This document shows positions 45,634-57,800 of a stretch of 64,000 bases of DNA, one piece after another. The DNA lies in assembly GCA_015847255.1 (NCBI GenBank), contig JADLZK010004609.1, forward strand, positions 186,001 to 250,000. Direction: 5' to 3'. How positions within the stretch are numbered: the first letter of the stretch is position 1; each line of letters begins with the position of its first letter. A program made the translations under genes and the position numbers. This DNA is from Hyparrhenia diplandra. Lineage: Eukaryota; Streptophyta; Magnoliopsida; Poales; Poaceae. Under the pieces are notes generated by a model. It was not told the origin of the DNA. It ran no database searches and was given only the letters and a program-made list of their open reading frames with translations.

Positions 45634-45844
45634 GTACCTTACTGATTCGAGGCTTTCTTTCTAAACCATGACATCTATACAAAAGTATACCGTAGAGCTA
45701 TGAAGTTTAAGTGCAAGTGTGACCAAAGAGCCAGCAAAAGTAGAGGCCCATGCGTAGGGACCTGCACACCAGTACCTTACTGATTCGAGGCTTTCTTTCT
45801 AAACCATGACATCTATACAAAGGTATACCGTAGAGCTATGAAGT
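45634..45844. repeat. 73-bp duplication spanning the DCL3 stop codon
   Basis: GTACCTTACTGATTCGAGGC through GAGCTATGAAGT occurs at 45634-45706 and 45772-45844, 72 of 73 identical by eye. The inner copy contains the DCL3 stop codon (45836-45838) and its last two codons; the outer copy is in the 3' UTR or just beyond. Confidence 0.9.
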
Positions 45845-48800
45845 GCAACTGATACCATTTGCAAAATCCTGCGTTCTATTCGCGGCCTTCATATCAAGTA
45901 GCACGGATTTGGCTGCCAACTTTTTGGCGTCAAGCTTGGTGAGGCCTGTCCGAGTAGCCTTGTATGTAGTCCCTTTGGTCTGCACTTCTACAGCCACCGA
46001 GGATACCCGGTTCTCACAAGTTACCGTGTACTTGATACTGCACGTTCTGGGATCACAGAATTCATGAAGCTCTTTCACTGGGTCAACCTCAAGAGTGTCA
46101 GGGGTGGCAAGAGGTTCCAGTAGCCGCTTCATGCTTCTCCAAACAACCTCTTTGTCGTGCTTGGCATCGATGTAGATTGCACCAGCGATAGATTCAATTA
46201 CATCACCCAGAACCTGCATGCATGTAAATAAGCAAACGATTAGGGTCCCAGAGCACTTGAAATCTATGTTCCTCTGAAAAAGAAATACGATGGGTGAGAT
46301 ATTTCTCAAGATTAATCAATATTTGTCCCATCTTACTTTTTTGTTCTAATATAGTTATTATTACCCTCCACCTATGGAAACTATGCAACAGTTTCACCAA
46401 CTATGTTAGGGCATTCTCTTCTATATATGATTTTTTGTTTGGATCAAAGGCTTTTCAAGAAACAAAATATTCTTTTCAGTTGGGCTAATCAGCTTTACAA
46501 TGAACACAAAACATAGCCAAAAAGATTGCCAAGGTCAGATGTTCCACAACCAGATGAGAAGTTCAAGACCTGGTGTGGAAGGCTTCCTGGCATGTTAAAA
46601 AGCTGGACAAAAGGGTTTTAACTCACATGTCATCATGGGATGTTGCTGGCTGCACGACATTGTTTTAACAGGCTTCCCCAAGTTTAACCTTGGTCATGCG
46701 CACCCTCACAGAGCAGGGGGAGGCACAAGCCACTATGGCAATAAAAGACCCTACTCGTTAGCTGATTCGTTATAACCAAAATTGTTTCCTAGCTAATGTA
46801 ATCTTTTCTCGAACAGAGCTAATGATACAATCAAGTTGGTTTCATGTTAGGAAGTCCTATAAAGGAGTAACCATTTAGCCCTTAATGTTTCAGGCTATTC
46901 TGAAAGGATTTAGTCAAAGGTGAAAATAATCTATAACTAAGGCCATGATTTTTCCCAACACAGCAACAGAACACTAAAATGCACTATTAAAATATTAATG
47001 TGTACAAGTTACACAATATTCATTAGCACCTAGAAGGAACAAACAGTCAAGAATAAGCACCTTGGGTAGACATATGCCAGCTTCCCAACCATGTGATGGA
47101 CCTGAAAATGACTGTCCAAACTTGTCGAGGTAGTCAGCCATCCTTTTGTGCAGTGCTGATGATGAATGTAGAATATGCTTATGCAATCCAGCTTTAACTG
47201 CTGCATGGGCATAGCAGCTATTGTTCACAGATCCAGATCTCAGATCTGTCAACAGCTGTGGAGTGCATTCAGGGTACTGGTGGTAGAAATAATCAGTAAA
47301 AATATGATCTAATATAGCATCTCCAAGAAACTCGAGCCGCTGCACAAGTACACAAAGCTGTAAGTAACTCAATATAATGGTTACCTACTGCAGTACAAAC
47401 TTTGATAGTACCAAATTTATTATTATAGATATAATACACTAAGATGAGTATTCTTTTTCTGTGGAAATAAAGAAAACAATAAAACATTATCTTTGAGATA
47501 CTTTCTTCTAAGGGATGCAAGATACAAATTGCACTGTGCAAACAAAAAATGCCCTTCATAGTCATTTAAGACAAATGCTTATTATTCAGCTCATCCAATG
47601 TAATACTTTCTCTGTACCAAAAAAAACATATCACTATAGCTTGTCAAACTAGCTGAAGTTTAACCAATCTTACAGAAAGATAGTCAACATTTATGCCACC
47701 AAATAATACTATGAAAACATATCTAATGATAAACCTAATGATACTTAATAGGTGATCTAAATATTGGTAATTTTTGTATAAATTTGGTGCTCCCATGCAG
47801 TATTATCCCATTATATACAAAAACAGGAATATTTTAGTCACTGACAGAACAATGCAGAATGCACTCCCATTACAAGTGTAATGGGAGTTTAGGAATATTT
47901 CCACATCTTTTAAAGCAGTTTACGGACCCTAAAATATTACATTGTCCAGAAAGGATTTAACATAATTCAACTTCAGCATCGTATTGAAATCCCCAATAGT
48001 GTATTTCCTTACCTCATGCTTTCAACTTGTTTTTACTAGTCCACTTAGAATACACAGAACATGCAGTTCAAGTTTGTTGGGATTTTCCGTCCACTGTTAG
48101 GAGGCTATGAATTATATTTCTAGCCTAAGTTAAACTATCTTGCTAAACTCCCTCGATTATGCTTTCTGTTCTGTCCTTACAGTGTCAAACAGAGGGTTGT
48201 ACCCGATAGGGGAGTGACAACTGAACGACTACGAGCATTAGTGCTCTTGCCCTCATGGTTAAAATGGAGCATGGGTGCTAGAGGAGTAATCCCATCCTGC
48301 CCCAAGACAGGATAAAATCCAGGGGCACCTGGTAGATTTCCCCTGAAGACAATAATGCTTTTAATAACAAGTCACCCCTATATATAAATATATTTTTTGA
48401 AGAATCTTCCACATACATATATAAATAGAATATTTGTTATTCTCAACGGCCTAGAGGTTGGGTTACCCCACAACACTCCGATTTTCATCTCATTAAACTA
48501 GGTAGTAACTGAATAAGAGAATGCAAAGTAGCAATTTCTGATAAAACAGAGAAGTGTTTGGTGGCTTCTAGACCAACCTGATAACACGCTGTAGTGCCAG
48601 CAATCTGATATGAACCATGTGTCAGTGCTTCCACCAACAATGATGGATCATTGAAATTATAATCAAGCATTAGCTCCAAACTTCGAAGGTTAATGAATTC
48701 TTCAGGATTCATTGTAATTTTCCTTTCAACTGGCATTTTGTGAAACTCTAAATCCATGCCTAAAGATTTTAAGAATAGATATGCTGCCTGCTCACCAGCA

Positions 48801-51800
48801 GCACTAAGATATGCCCCAATTAAGGCTTCAACTGAATCTGCGATTCTCTTACTTTTCAGCTTCCTCAGACTCCTACCACATGAGTCATACCCAACTCCTG
48901 GAATAGTCCATGTTTCAGGGTTGAAAGCTTCACTTCGAATGTATCCCTGAAATCAAAGCAAAAGGCACAAAAAATGCAGGAATGGTTCAGATAAACACAC
49001 TATACAACAAGAAAAGGCAAACAATTGATAGGACCATGTTTTAACAGAGAACATTGAGACACATTGCGTCAGTGGCTGATTGGTAAAGAATTATGTAAAC
49101 AGCTTTTTAATACATCAGCCAGCGTTTTACTGATCACCAGGCTACTGGTAAGCATGTCGTTGCCAAAAAGATTTTTATGGATATAGGCATGCAAAAAAAC
49201 CTGAAAATTGAATAGACATCAGAAATGTGCAAAAAGAGTAAAATTAAGGACTGTATCAGTGTTTTAAACAATTTTGATCGGAAGGAATATTTGGACAAGG
49301 GATCAATGATTCTCAACAAAAACCAAACATTAAAAAACATTAGGGTCCCGCTGAATAAAAATCACATCAAATCCATTATATGCTGTTTCTTTCCAAAGTT
49401 TGAAAAATTGAAATCAAACAACATGAGAAATGAGCCTGCAGGGTGTGGAGGCTTGGGATCTGGTTCAGCTGGGCAGTGGGCACAAATGTGCGCTTGACAA
49501 GCCATGAGGCCATGAACTGTTCTTGTTCATGTTCAGAACCAAAGACCTCTATGCGCATGACCCAACACCCGTGCTTAAATACACAAGCAATGACACCAAA
49601 GTCGTGCAATTTAAGCCTATCTGACAGGAAGAACAGACAGCTCACGATGCCTGGCCCCAAGCCATGCCCACACCTTTTCCTGGTCTGAGTGGCAAAGAAG
49701 AGGAACAACTTTCCACAATTAATGACAGCAGTGCAAAATTTCAGTCAAGAACAGCAGTGCGGGCAATTCCAGTGACAAGGACGAAGCAATGGACCCACAG
49801 GTGGCATTGATTGGATATGGAGCAGTGTGTGCTCAAAGAGGAAGGAGAGAGTTGTCAGAGGCAGACAGTGGATGTCGCTAGCAATTTTGCCAGCTGTGGC
49901 CTAAGGTCAGACTGCTGGAGCTCACTGGAGATGGAAGCTGTCTGGTGTTAGTTGCTCTCAAGTGATGCAATCAGACTCCAATTCTAATTGAGATTCTATG
50001 ATGAATTGCTAATCCAAACAGCTGAATTCAGAAAATTCCATTTTCAAATCAACGATATTAGGACCAACTCATGTAAACAAACAGGACCTTGGATTTCCAA
50101 ACAAGAAAAACGATCGGGTTAAGGAGGAGTACCACAAGATTCTTACTGCAGGCCAGCTCGCATAAAGCTGCATTCGAGATCAAATTTTTCTTCATCATGG
50201 TTAGTGTGCCTTCATGCTGATGTCTGTATTTGCTAAAGAGGTGTTGAGTTGTAATATACTTGAGGAAAGAATCCCCAAGTGTTTCTAATGATTCCTGTGA
50301 AAATTCCTCATTGCATTTCTTTGCTGTTAGTGCTTCCAGAATCTGCAAGCCATTGAACAGGGGCTTAAAATAAGAAAACTCTTGAACAGACAATGCACAT
50401 AGGAAAATATTCAAGCTCTGGTGGCAACAAATGAAGTGCCACTCTGACCTTCCAATCTTCACTGAATATTTACAAAGAGAATACGAAACAGCATGCATAT
50501 ACTGCATCTTCATCAGTTTAAGATACTCCGATCCCAAATAAGTACGCCACAAAGTCTTATCTCTGATGTCAAAACCTTTTTAGATTCAACCATCAATAGC
50601 TAAATAACCATATAGATTGACTTGGTAAGATCGACCTTCCTAGATTGATAATGAAAATACTTTTATATTGTAAAATTAGTATATTAAATTAAAGTATCAA
50701 TAAATTTATTTATAGTTTCTATTTGCAAAGTCAAAAACTCATAAAAAAAAATAACCCCTGGGGATAAAAGATAATTACAAGTCATTTCAAAAATGAAAGA
50801 TTATGACAAGAACTAACACAATAACAACTGAAGAACAAGGGAGCAGAACCTTTATTTTTTCACAAGGTAATAGACTTATAAAACAGTGTATATGGGAAAC
50901 CAGCTCTGTTCTCACATCAAGAGCAGAACAAGCTAACTTAGCAGCTACAACCCACCCCCCCCCCTCCATTCACTTGGACATTGGATATGCCTAAATACAT
51001 AGCAAAAATAGTGTATCTAGAAAAACTAAAATGTCTTCTAATTTGGAATTGAGGGAGTACATTGTAGAACATTATGGATTATGGATGTGCATAAATAGAA
51101 AAATTGCAGTAGTATTTAACCTTTAGTGTGGGAATATCAAACTGCTTCATGGCTGGACCCAGTTGCATTTTCAAATTCATAGAAAGAAGCATACTCTGGA
51201 TGCGATACATTATAGAAGGAACAAATGTGAAGCAGCGCAAAGTACTTGCTGACACCGGCGCCATGACAACCATGCACAATTCAGGTGGCAATTCAAACAC
51301 ATTTGTACTGCTGCCTTCTGAAACAGGATAATGGAATCAGTCATCTAACAAACAAGTTATTTAATTAAGAGTATTTAAAAGCTAAATTTAAAAATTAAAA
51401 AATAAATATAATTTGAACCATTAAAATTTTTAGCACAGCATATTACAGATATTTTGGCCCACAACTAGAATTCGACCAACTAGTCTACCCAACACAAAAC
51501 CAGACTTGCAGATCTTTCATCTTCTATTCTATCCTCTAGCCAATGTTGCCCGAGAAACCAAAAGACCATTATGTAGTCATGGAACCATGCCCCACTAGTC
51601 AATTATGCTAGCTTTTGAAACTGTGAGGCTTATGTCTAAGAGAAAACAGTTAGGAAAAGGCATGAACCATGTTTTCAGTCTTCCCATCTCCCAGGATTGA
51701 GAACATACTAATTGATACAGCACATGGTATAAATATGCAGCACACTGTATATGCTAACAGGCACAACTAAATACTCTCCTCGAGACAAAAAAAAGGGAAC

Positions 51801-54800
51801 CTTTTTCTTTTTTATAAATGCTCTTGTGGAGGAAGTTCCGCACTTTCATAAGTCTACTGGCATTCAAGAGAGGTTGATCTTCACATTTTAAATCAATGCC
51901 ATGCCTGGAGAATGTAAAACAAGAAATAATTACATAAAGACCATTTCTACAGCTTATGGGAGCATGACATAAAGAATACCAAAGGAAAGACAAACTTATA
52001 CCTTTCCTTAAAATGGGTTTTGTAGCTAACAACACTCCCATCACCTCTGTGCAGAAGCGAATTAGCATTCAAGTCAAGAAACCCAGAAACAGCATAAAAA
52101 AAGCCATTATGTGGGGTACGGACAACAGAATTTTGAAGCATGCACGGGCAGATAGGGCCACCTTTTGTCTGCACTAAACCAGTGTCTTTACAAAAATGGC
52201 TGTGTCTAATATTCATGTTAGTGTCTTCAAGCATTTCTGAGGCCGAGAATTTGATGCTGCACCAATCAATTTTTCCAGAAACTACAGGCAGAAGTAGATA
52301 AACAGCTCCAGGAGATGCTTGCATTTCAAGTAAACTCTTAAAAGAATTGCTGACTTCCAAAAGGTCATTACTGATAAGCAAAGAAAGAATTGTTGTCTGA
52401 AATCTTCTGGCAACAATCACCTGTGCAGGAGTGGTGTATTCATAATTAAGAGCCCAAAATACATCTATGAAAGAGACAGAAAGAATGGTAGACTACAGAA
52501 CAAGATTGTATGAAGAGAAAATCTACCTGTTCCTGATTTAGATGAATCATGCCAACATATCTTATAGTAAAACTCAAACAACCTCGCACATCCCACAATT
52601 TGAAAGAGTTTGAGATGAAGTCCGATCCCAAATCAGACTTTACAGCTAATACTATCTCAGCTGGATAAGCCATTTCAGAACAACCTTCCAGTGCGATCTT
52701 GTAGCAATAATACAAGCCACGATGACAAAAAGACAACCAATTATCCATTAATTGTTCTGGAAAGTAGTCAGGTTGCTCCTCTTTGTATTTCTCCACAACT
52801 ACATCACGAGAGTTAATAGTCTTAGTATAATATATACCAATTCAATTGCATGTCAAACTGATTACCCACCTAGAAACATGGACCAAACAAACCCTAGACA
52901 TTTCAGGCAGGGATCAAAACAGTGATGAAAATCCACAACAAGAAAATGGTACCATTTGCGATCCTAGCAATACACAAAATGTAACATTTCTAATCACTCA
53001 CCCCTACATAACAATTACATTGGAAAATGTGGAGATTCACAAATGACTAAGGGAGTCCGCAATGATAATAGCTAGTGCTAGCTACGTAGTCTGCTGACGT
53101 GGAGGTGAGAGACAAAATCAAAGACTATTTTATATTATTGGACCCACATTCTCCTCTCACATGGTTTTGGGCTATGTGAAATAATCTAGCTATTTGCATG
53201 TAGCTAGTGACTACTCTCTCTCCTAATTTTTTCTTGCCACGTCACATCTAGCTAACCATTCAGACGCTCTAAACATTGTTTCCGTAAAACTTATATGTTT
53301 TGATTTCATCCCTGATTTCAGATACACTGAAAATGTGTAGCCAATAAGGATAAACTTAATAATTTACGAAGAGCCAACATTATCATGAAGAATTATGGAT
53401 CATGATATATGCTGATACTGTTTCTGCCTGAATAGACAATTTTACTTTTATGCTGAACCTACAAATTGAAGGTTTCTCTAACTCCAGCATATTCACTATA
53501 AGGCATATTTTGTACTTAGCACGAGATGACCTTAGCTTAAATAATAGTCTCTCTCAAGACATATCACTCCCTGCGCTACCACTCACCACAGTTGTGCCCT
53601 ATGCATGATCCGACCCTCCAAAATTGCCCAAAGTCCTATCATATGTGGATAGTACAGTACAACTATAACTCAGATAAATAACTGCATGATGGAAAAGGTA
53701 TCCAACATGACAAAGAAATAGAAATACCAATATCAGGTTCATCTTCACATGGAACGCTCAATACGGGCAAAAGATGATCTGTCAGGGCACCAACAGCATG
53801 TAATTCCCGGCAGGCATTTAGACAAACAATCTTCTTGATAATGGCCACTTCTCCTTCAGCATAAACTGTCCGTACAGGACTGCTCATTGGAAGATGCAGC
53901 GTACATCTACCTAACGTCTTGTTAATTTCAAATCTTGGTAGAGGTATAAAATACCTGGCATATGTTGGTAAAAAAATGTTAGTATTTGCACCAGGATATG
54001 TTTCGTTGTATGAACCAAAAGAAAACATCATCTAATCTAAGGAAGAAAACAGACTCATCGGAAGGTAGCTTTGAGCAGAAAGAGTAAATCAATCGAATAC
54101 TGGAGTTCAGAGTCACAATTGCTCCAGTAGATTCAACAACATAAAATTCGTCATTGCATAGTGTGTTTGGAAGAGGCTGACAACAAGTAGATTCCAATCT
54201 TTGAGACTCTTCACGCATGATTTGTTTACTTGCGTGAAACTTCTGCATCTTAGAAAGAGCTTCAGCGTCTCCCCTGACACAGAAACGTAGAAAAACCTCA
54301 ATGATCATGTAAAGCAATATGCAAAATCCAACAATGTTGAACCACAATGTTGACAACAAATTGTACAGACTACAGGGTCCTTAAACTGAAAAATAGTAAA
54401 TCAACAGAACCTACCACACAAATCTCTAATGATGTAAACAAATGAAGACAGTACCAACAGAAAAAATAAATGAAAGTATAATAATATTGAATAAAAAAAA
54501 AAACAGGTTTTTTTTTTTTTGAATGCTGGTCCTTCATGTTGTTTCTCATATCACAGTTACACTGGCAAGCAGATTAAGCCACTGGTACTAAAAAGTACAC
54601 TTAGCAATTCACGAAATACAATTCAACAGGAAAGTGCCTACACTAAAAAATCACTGCAACAAACTACATGTTCTTTATCCCACACATGCAATTAAATGCA
54701 GAGGCTGGAATATTAATATATTCCCTCGTCTAAAAAAACACATGCAATTAAAATGGTGATAGGGGAATCCAGCCAAAAAAAAAGTCTACTTTTTTTGTCA

Positions 54801-57800
54801 AACAATGCAGCAGAGATGTGTGTCATTTCATTAAGGACAAAAAACACAGAGAGAAGCAAGCGCCTACTCCACACAAAGGAGATGCTGGAGCCTGCTCCCA
54901 AACACACCCGTCAAAACAGAAAACAGAAAACACAACCACGACCAACACTCTACTCAACAAAAGGACCAAGTGTCTAGGGTGAGCGACCAAAGGTGCAATT
55001 CCACAAAGTCTATTTTGGACCCAAAAGAGATTCATGAAGCTGAAAGGGTAAATAAGAATTTGATCAGGAAAGAAGAGTTACAACACTGGAAAACATGCCT
55101 TCTAACAAGTAAAATATAGTCAGACTCTGGCATCCTAGCTCGACCACATGACTGTATAAAGCTGCGTACAGTCGTTGGCGGATCAAAACGGATTATCACG
55201 TTACAACTTGGCACATCCAGTCCCTCCTCCAATATTTGTGTAGCAATAATCAGATGCACCTACAGGACATTATTTTATCATCAGTACAATATATTAATAG
55301 GTCATGACCACAGCAGAGCAATACTAGTGGCAGACCTTTCCACTCCGAAATAAGTCAACGATTTCCACATGATTATTCCTAGTCTGGTGTTGCAAACCAA
55401 TTTTTTTCCCTGCCATATGTCTAACACTCCACATAGACATTTCAGTAATGATTGACAGAAGAGCCTTCAACACAATACTTGTAATAATTCTCTCAACAAA
55501 AACAATGCATCTGAAATCTTGCCTATGCCTGAAAGAGGAGGCAAGAGAATAATTATTCACGGTTCAGAGCGAAACAGAACAATTTGCAGCTGTCTATATC
55601 ATTTCATGAGCAATTAATGCCATGGCCATATGCAGAGCAGCAGTGCATGGACCATAATGACATCAAGACAAGTGCAAGGCAGTAACCATCCAGCTGCCAA
55701 TTCGGGTTCATAAAACTATTCCAGATCAATAGGATAAGCTAGCGTATATTTATTTCATTAATTGAATAGACAAGTTTAGTTGAATTAGAATGATTATTTG
55801 AATGTATGGCAAGCACTATAGTTTAGGATTTGGGTGTTGGGATAATTTATACATGTGTTCAGTTGTAGCCAAATCACTACTCAAAGGCAATGATTAAACC
55901 ATTACTCCCTCAATCCAAAATTATAAGATGTTTTGCCTTTTCTAGATACACTGCTTTTACTATGTATCTAGACATTGTGTATATCTAGGTGCATAGCAAA
56001 ATTGCAAAAACTATGTATACAAAAAAGCCAAATCGTCTTAGAATTTGGAATGGAGGGAGCACATACTTAAGATCCAAGGATTTTCTCACCTATACTCCAG
56101 AAGAGATTTGATAAGAACATAAACTTTGGATGTCAATAACCCATCTTGCAAATCCACATCAATGTCCTCACCAATATGTCCTATACAGACATATGTAAAC
56201 AACATTACAATACATTGACCGTCAAAAAAAAACATTACAATACATTCCACAAACTGATACTCTCCATCCAATCAGGTAGGGAGTGTATGCTTTTGGAAGA
56301 TTCAAACTTTGTATATTTTGACCAATATTTAGTCAAGGTATGTTTGGTATAAATATCATATAAATAGATTAAAAACTTTTTTTGCACTATATTGATTCTG
56401 TAGCTATAAACAACAACAATCTTATGTGAGAAAATAATAATCAAAATCTAGTTTTGAATAATGCAAAAAGCCAAAAATAAAACACACCATGTATATTTTT
56501 TATCCAGGGGTGTCATAGATAGATAACTCAAACACACGCTAAGAGCAAATGCATCTCTAAACTATCAAAATCTCTTATAAAGCTAATCCCAACTGCAAGT
56601 TCTATCTTAACATGCAAGCCATCCACATGATCTTCCACTAACTATATCACCAGGTCAATATGTCATCCCACTAAATTTCAACCCCTTAATGCAAGCTATC
56701 TCTTATAATCCAATCCAATTCTGTTAGCTTTTATTGGGTTATTTCATTACCTTGCTGATTTTCATAAGAATGGATGTAAGGACATGTAGGTGCCGCAGCA
56801 ACGCGGGGCATCCTTCTATCTAGTAATGTAATTTGTCAAATTGAGCAATAGTTTTTAGTTGAGAGGTCACCCGCCATAGTTCAAACCCAGGTGCTCGGGG
56901 TCGAGTGTGTACCCCTATCTAAAGGTTGGGGAGGTGCCACCTTCTCCCAATGGTTTAAGTATTTTATTTAATGGATAGATAAAGTGGCAAATATTGGCAC
57001 GCACCTCACAAATAGCACAGCAGTAGTTATAGAAGTTTTCGTTTAATAAATAAAATGTGCAATTGTAAGGTTTTTAGGCCTAGTTTCCCTCATAAACTGG
57101 GTCAATTCTATTTCTTCTTAATTAAAAGGCAGAGTTTCTGCCATTGCGTTAAAAAAAAGTTCACAGTTTTATCAGCACAATGATTTATAAACCACAAATG
57201 TTGAGTTAAAAACACCGAAAAGCATTGGCACAAGTCTTTCACAAAGTAATTAATATTAAGTCAAAACTTTTAGGAAAAGGTAAATTGGAGAAACAAGGAA
57301 GAAGGATGCAATTATGACATACACACCCCTCTTTGTCATCTTCAATATAATTTCTGAGAGATGATTGTTTACATCCCCAATATAGTTTCTAATGAACCCA
57401 TCAACTTTTTCATCGGGTTTCTCGCCCCAAAAGGATATGTCACTTTCCCTATTTGATTGTTGAACCTCAGCAGCCTGAGAAAAGTTTTAAAAGCATTATT
57501 AGGACTGCATAAGAATGGAAAAATTGGCCATTACATATCCTCGTACCTTTGCTGTCAGCCATACTCCAAGTTCAGATATGCAATGTAAGAACATTGCATT
57601 TAACGTTTTTATCCTTTTTTTTTCTGCATTTTCCAAAGATGAACCATGCAGTTTCCCCTTCAAGATTTCTAAATGCTAAGATAATTTAACCACTGTTATT
57701 TCATTTGCATATCAACTCAGAACATGATGAAAGAAAGTACTAAAATGTACTAAAAAGTTGCACCATCCTGAGCATAAAACTTAATAAAAAGTAATGTGGG

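Noticed and set aside
49376..49708. Gene inside DCL3 intron 17
   Set aside because: Open frames on both strands lack motifs, and the intron boundaries of DCL3 account for the region.
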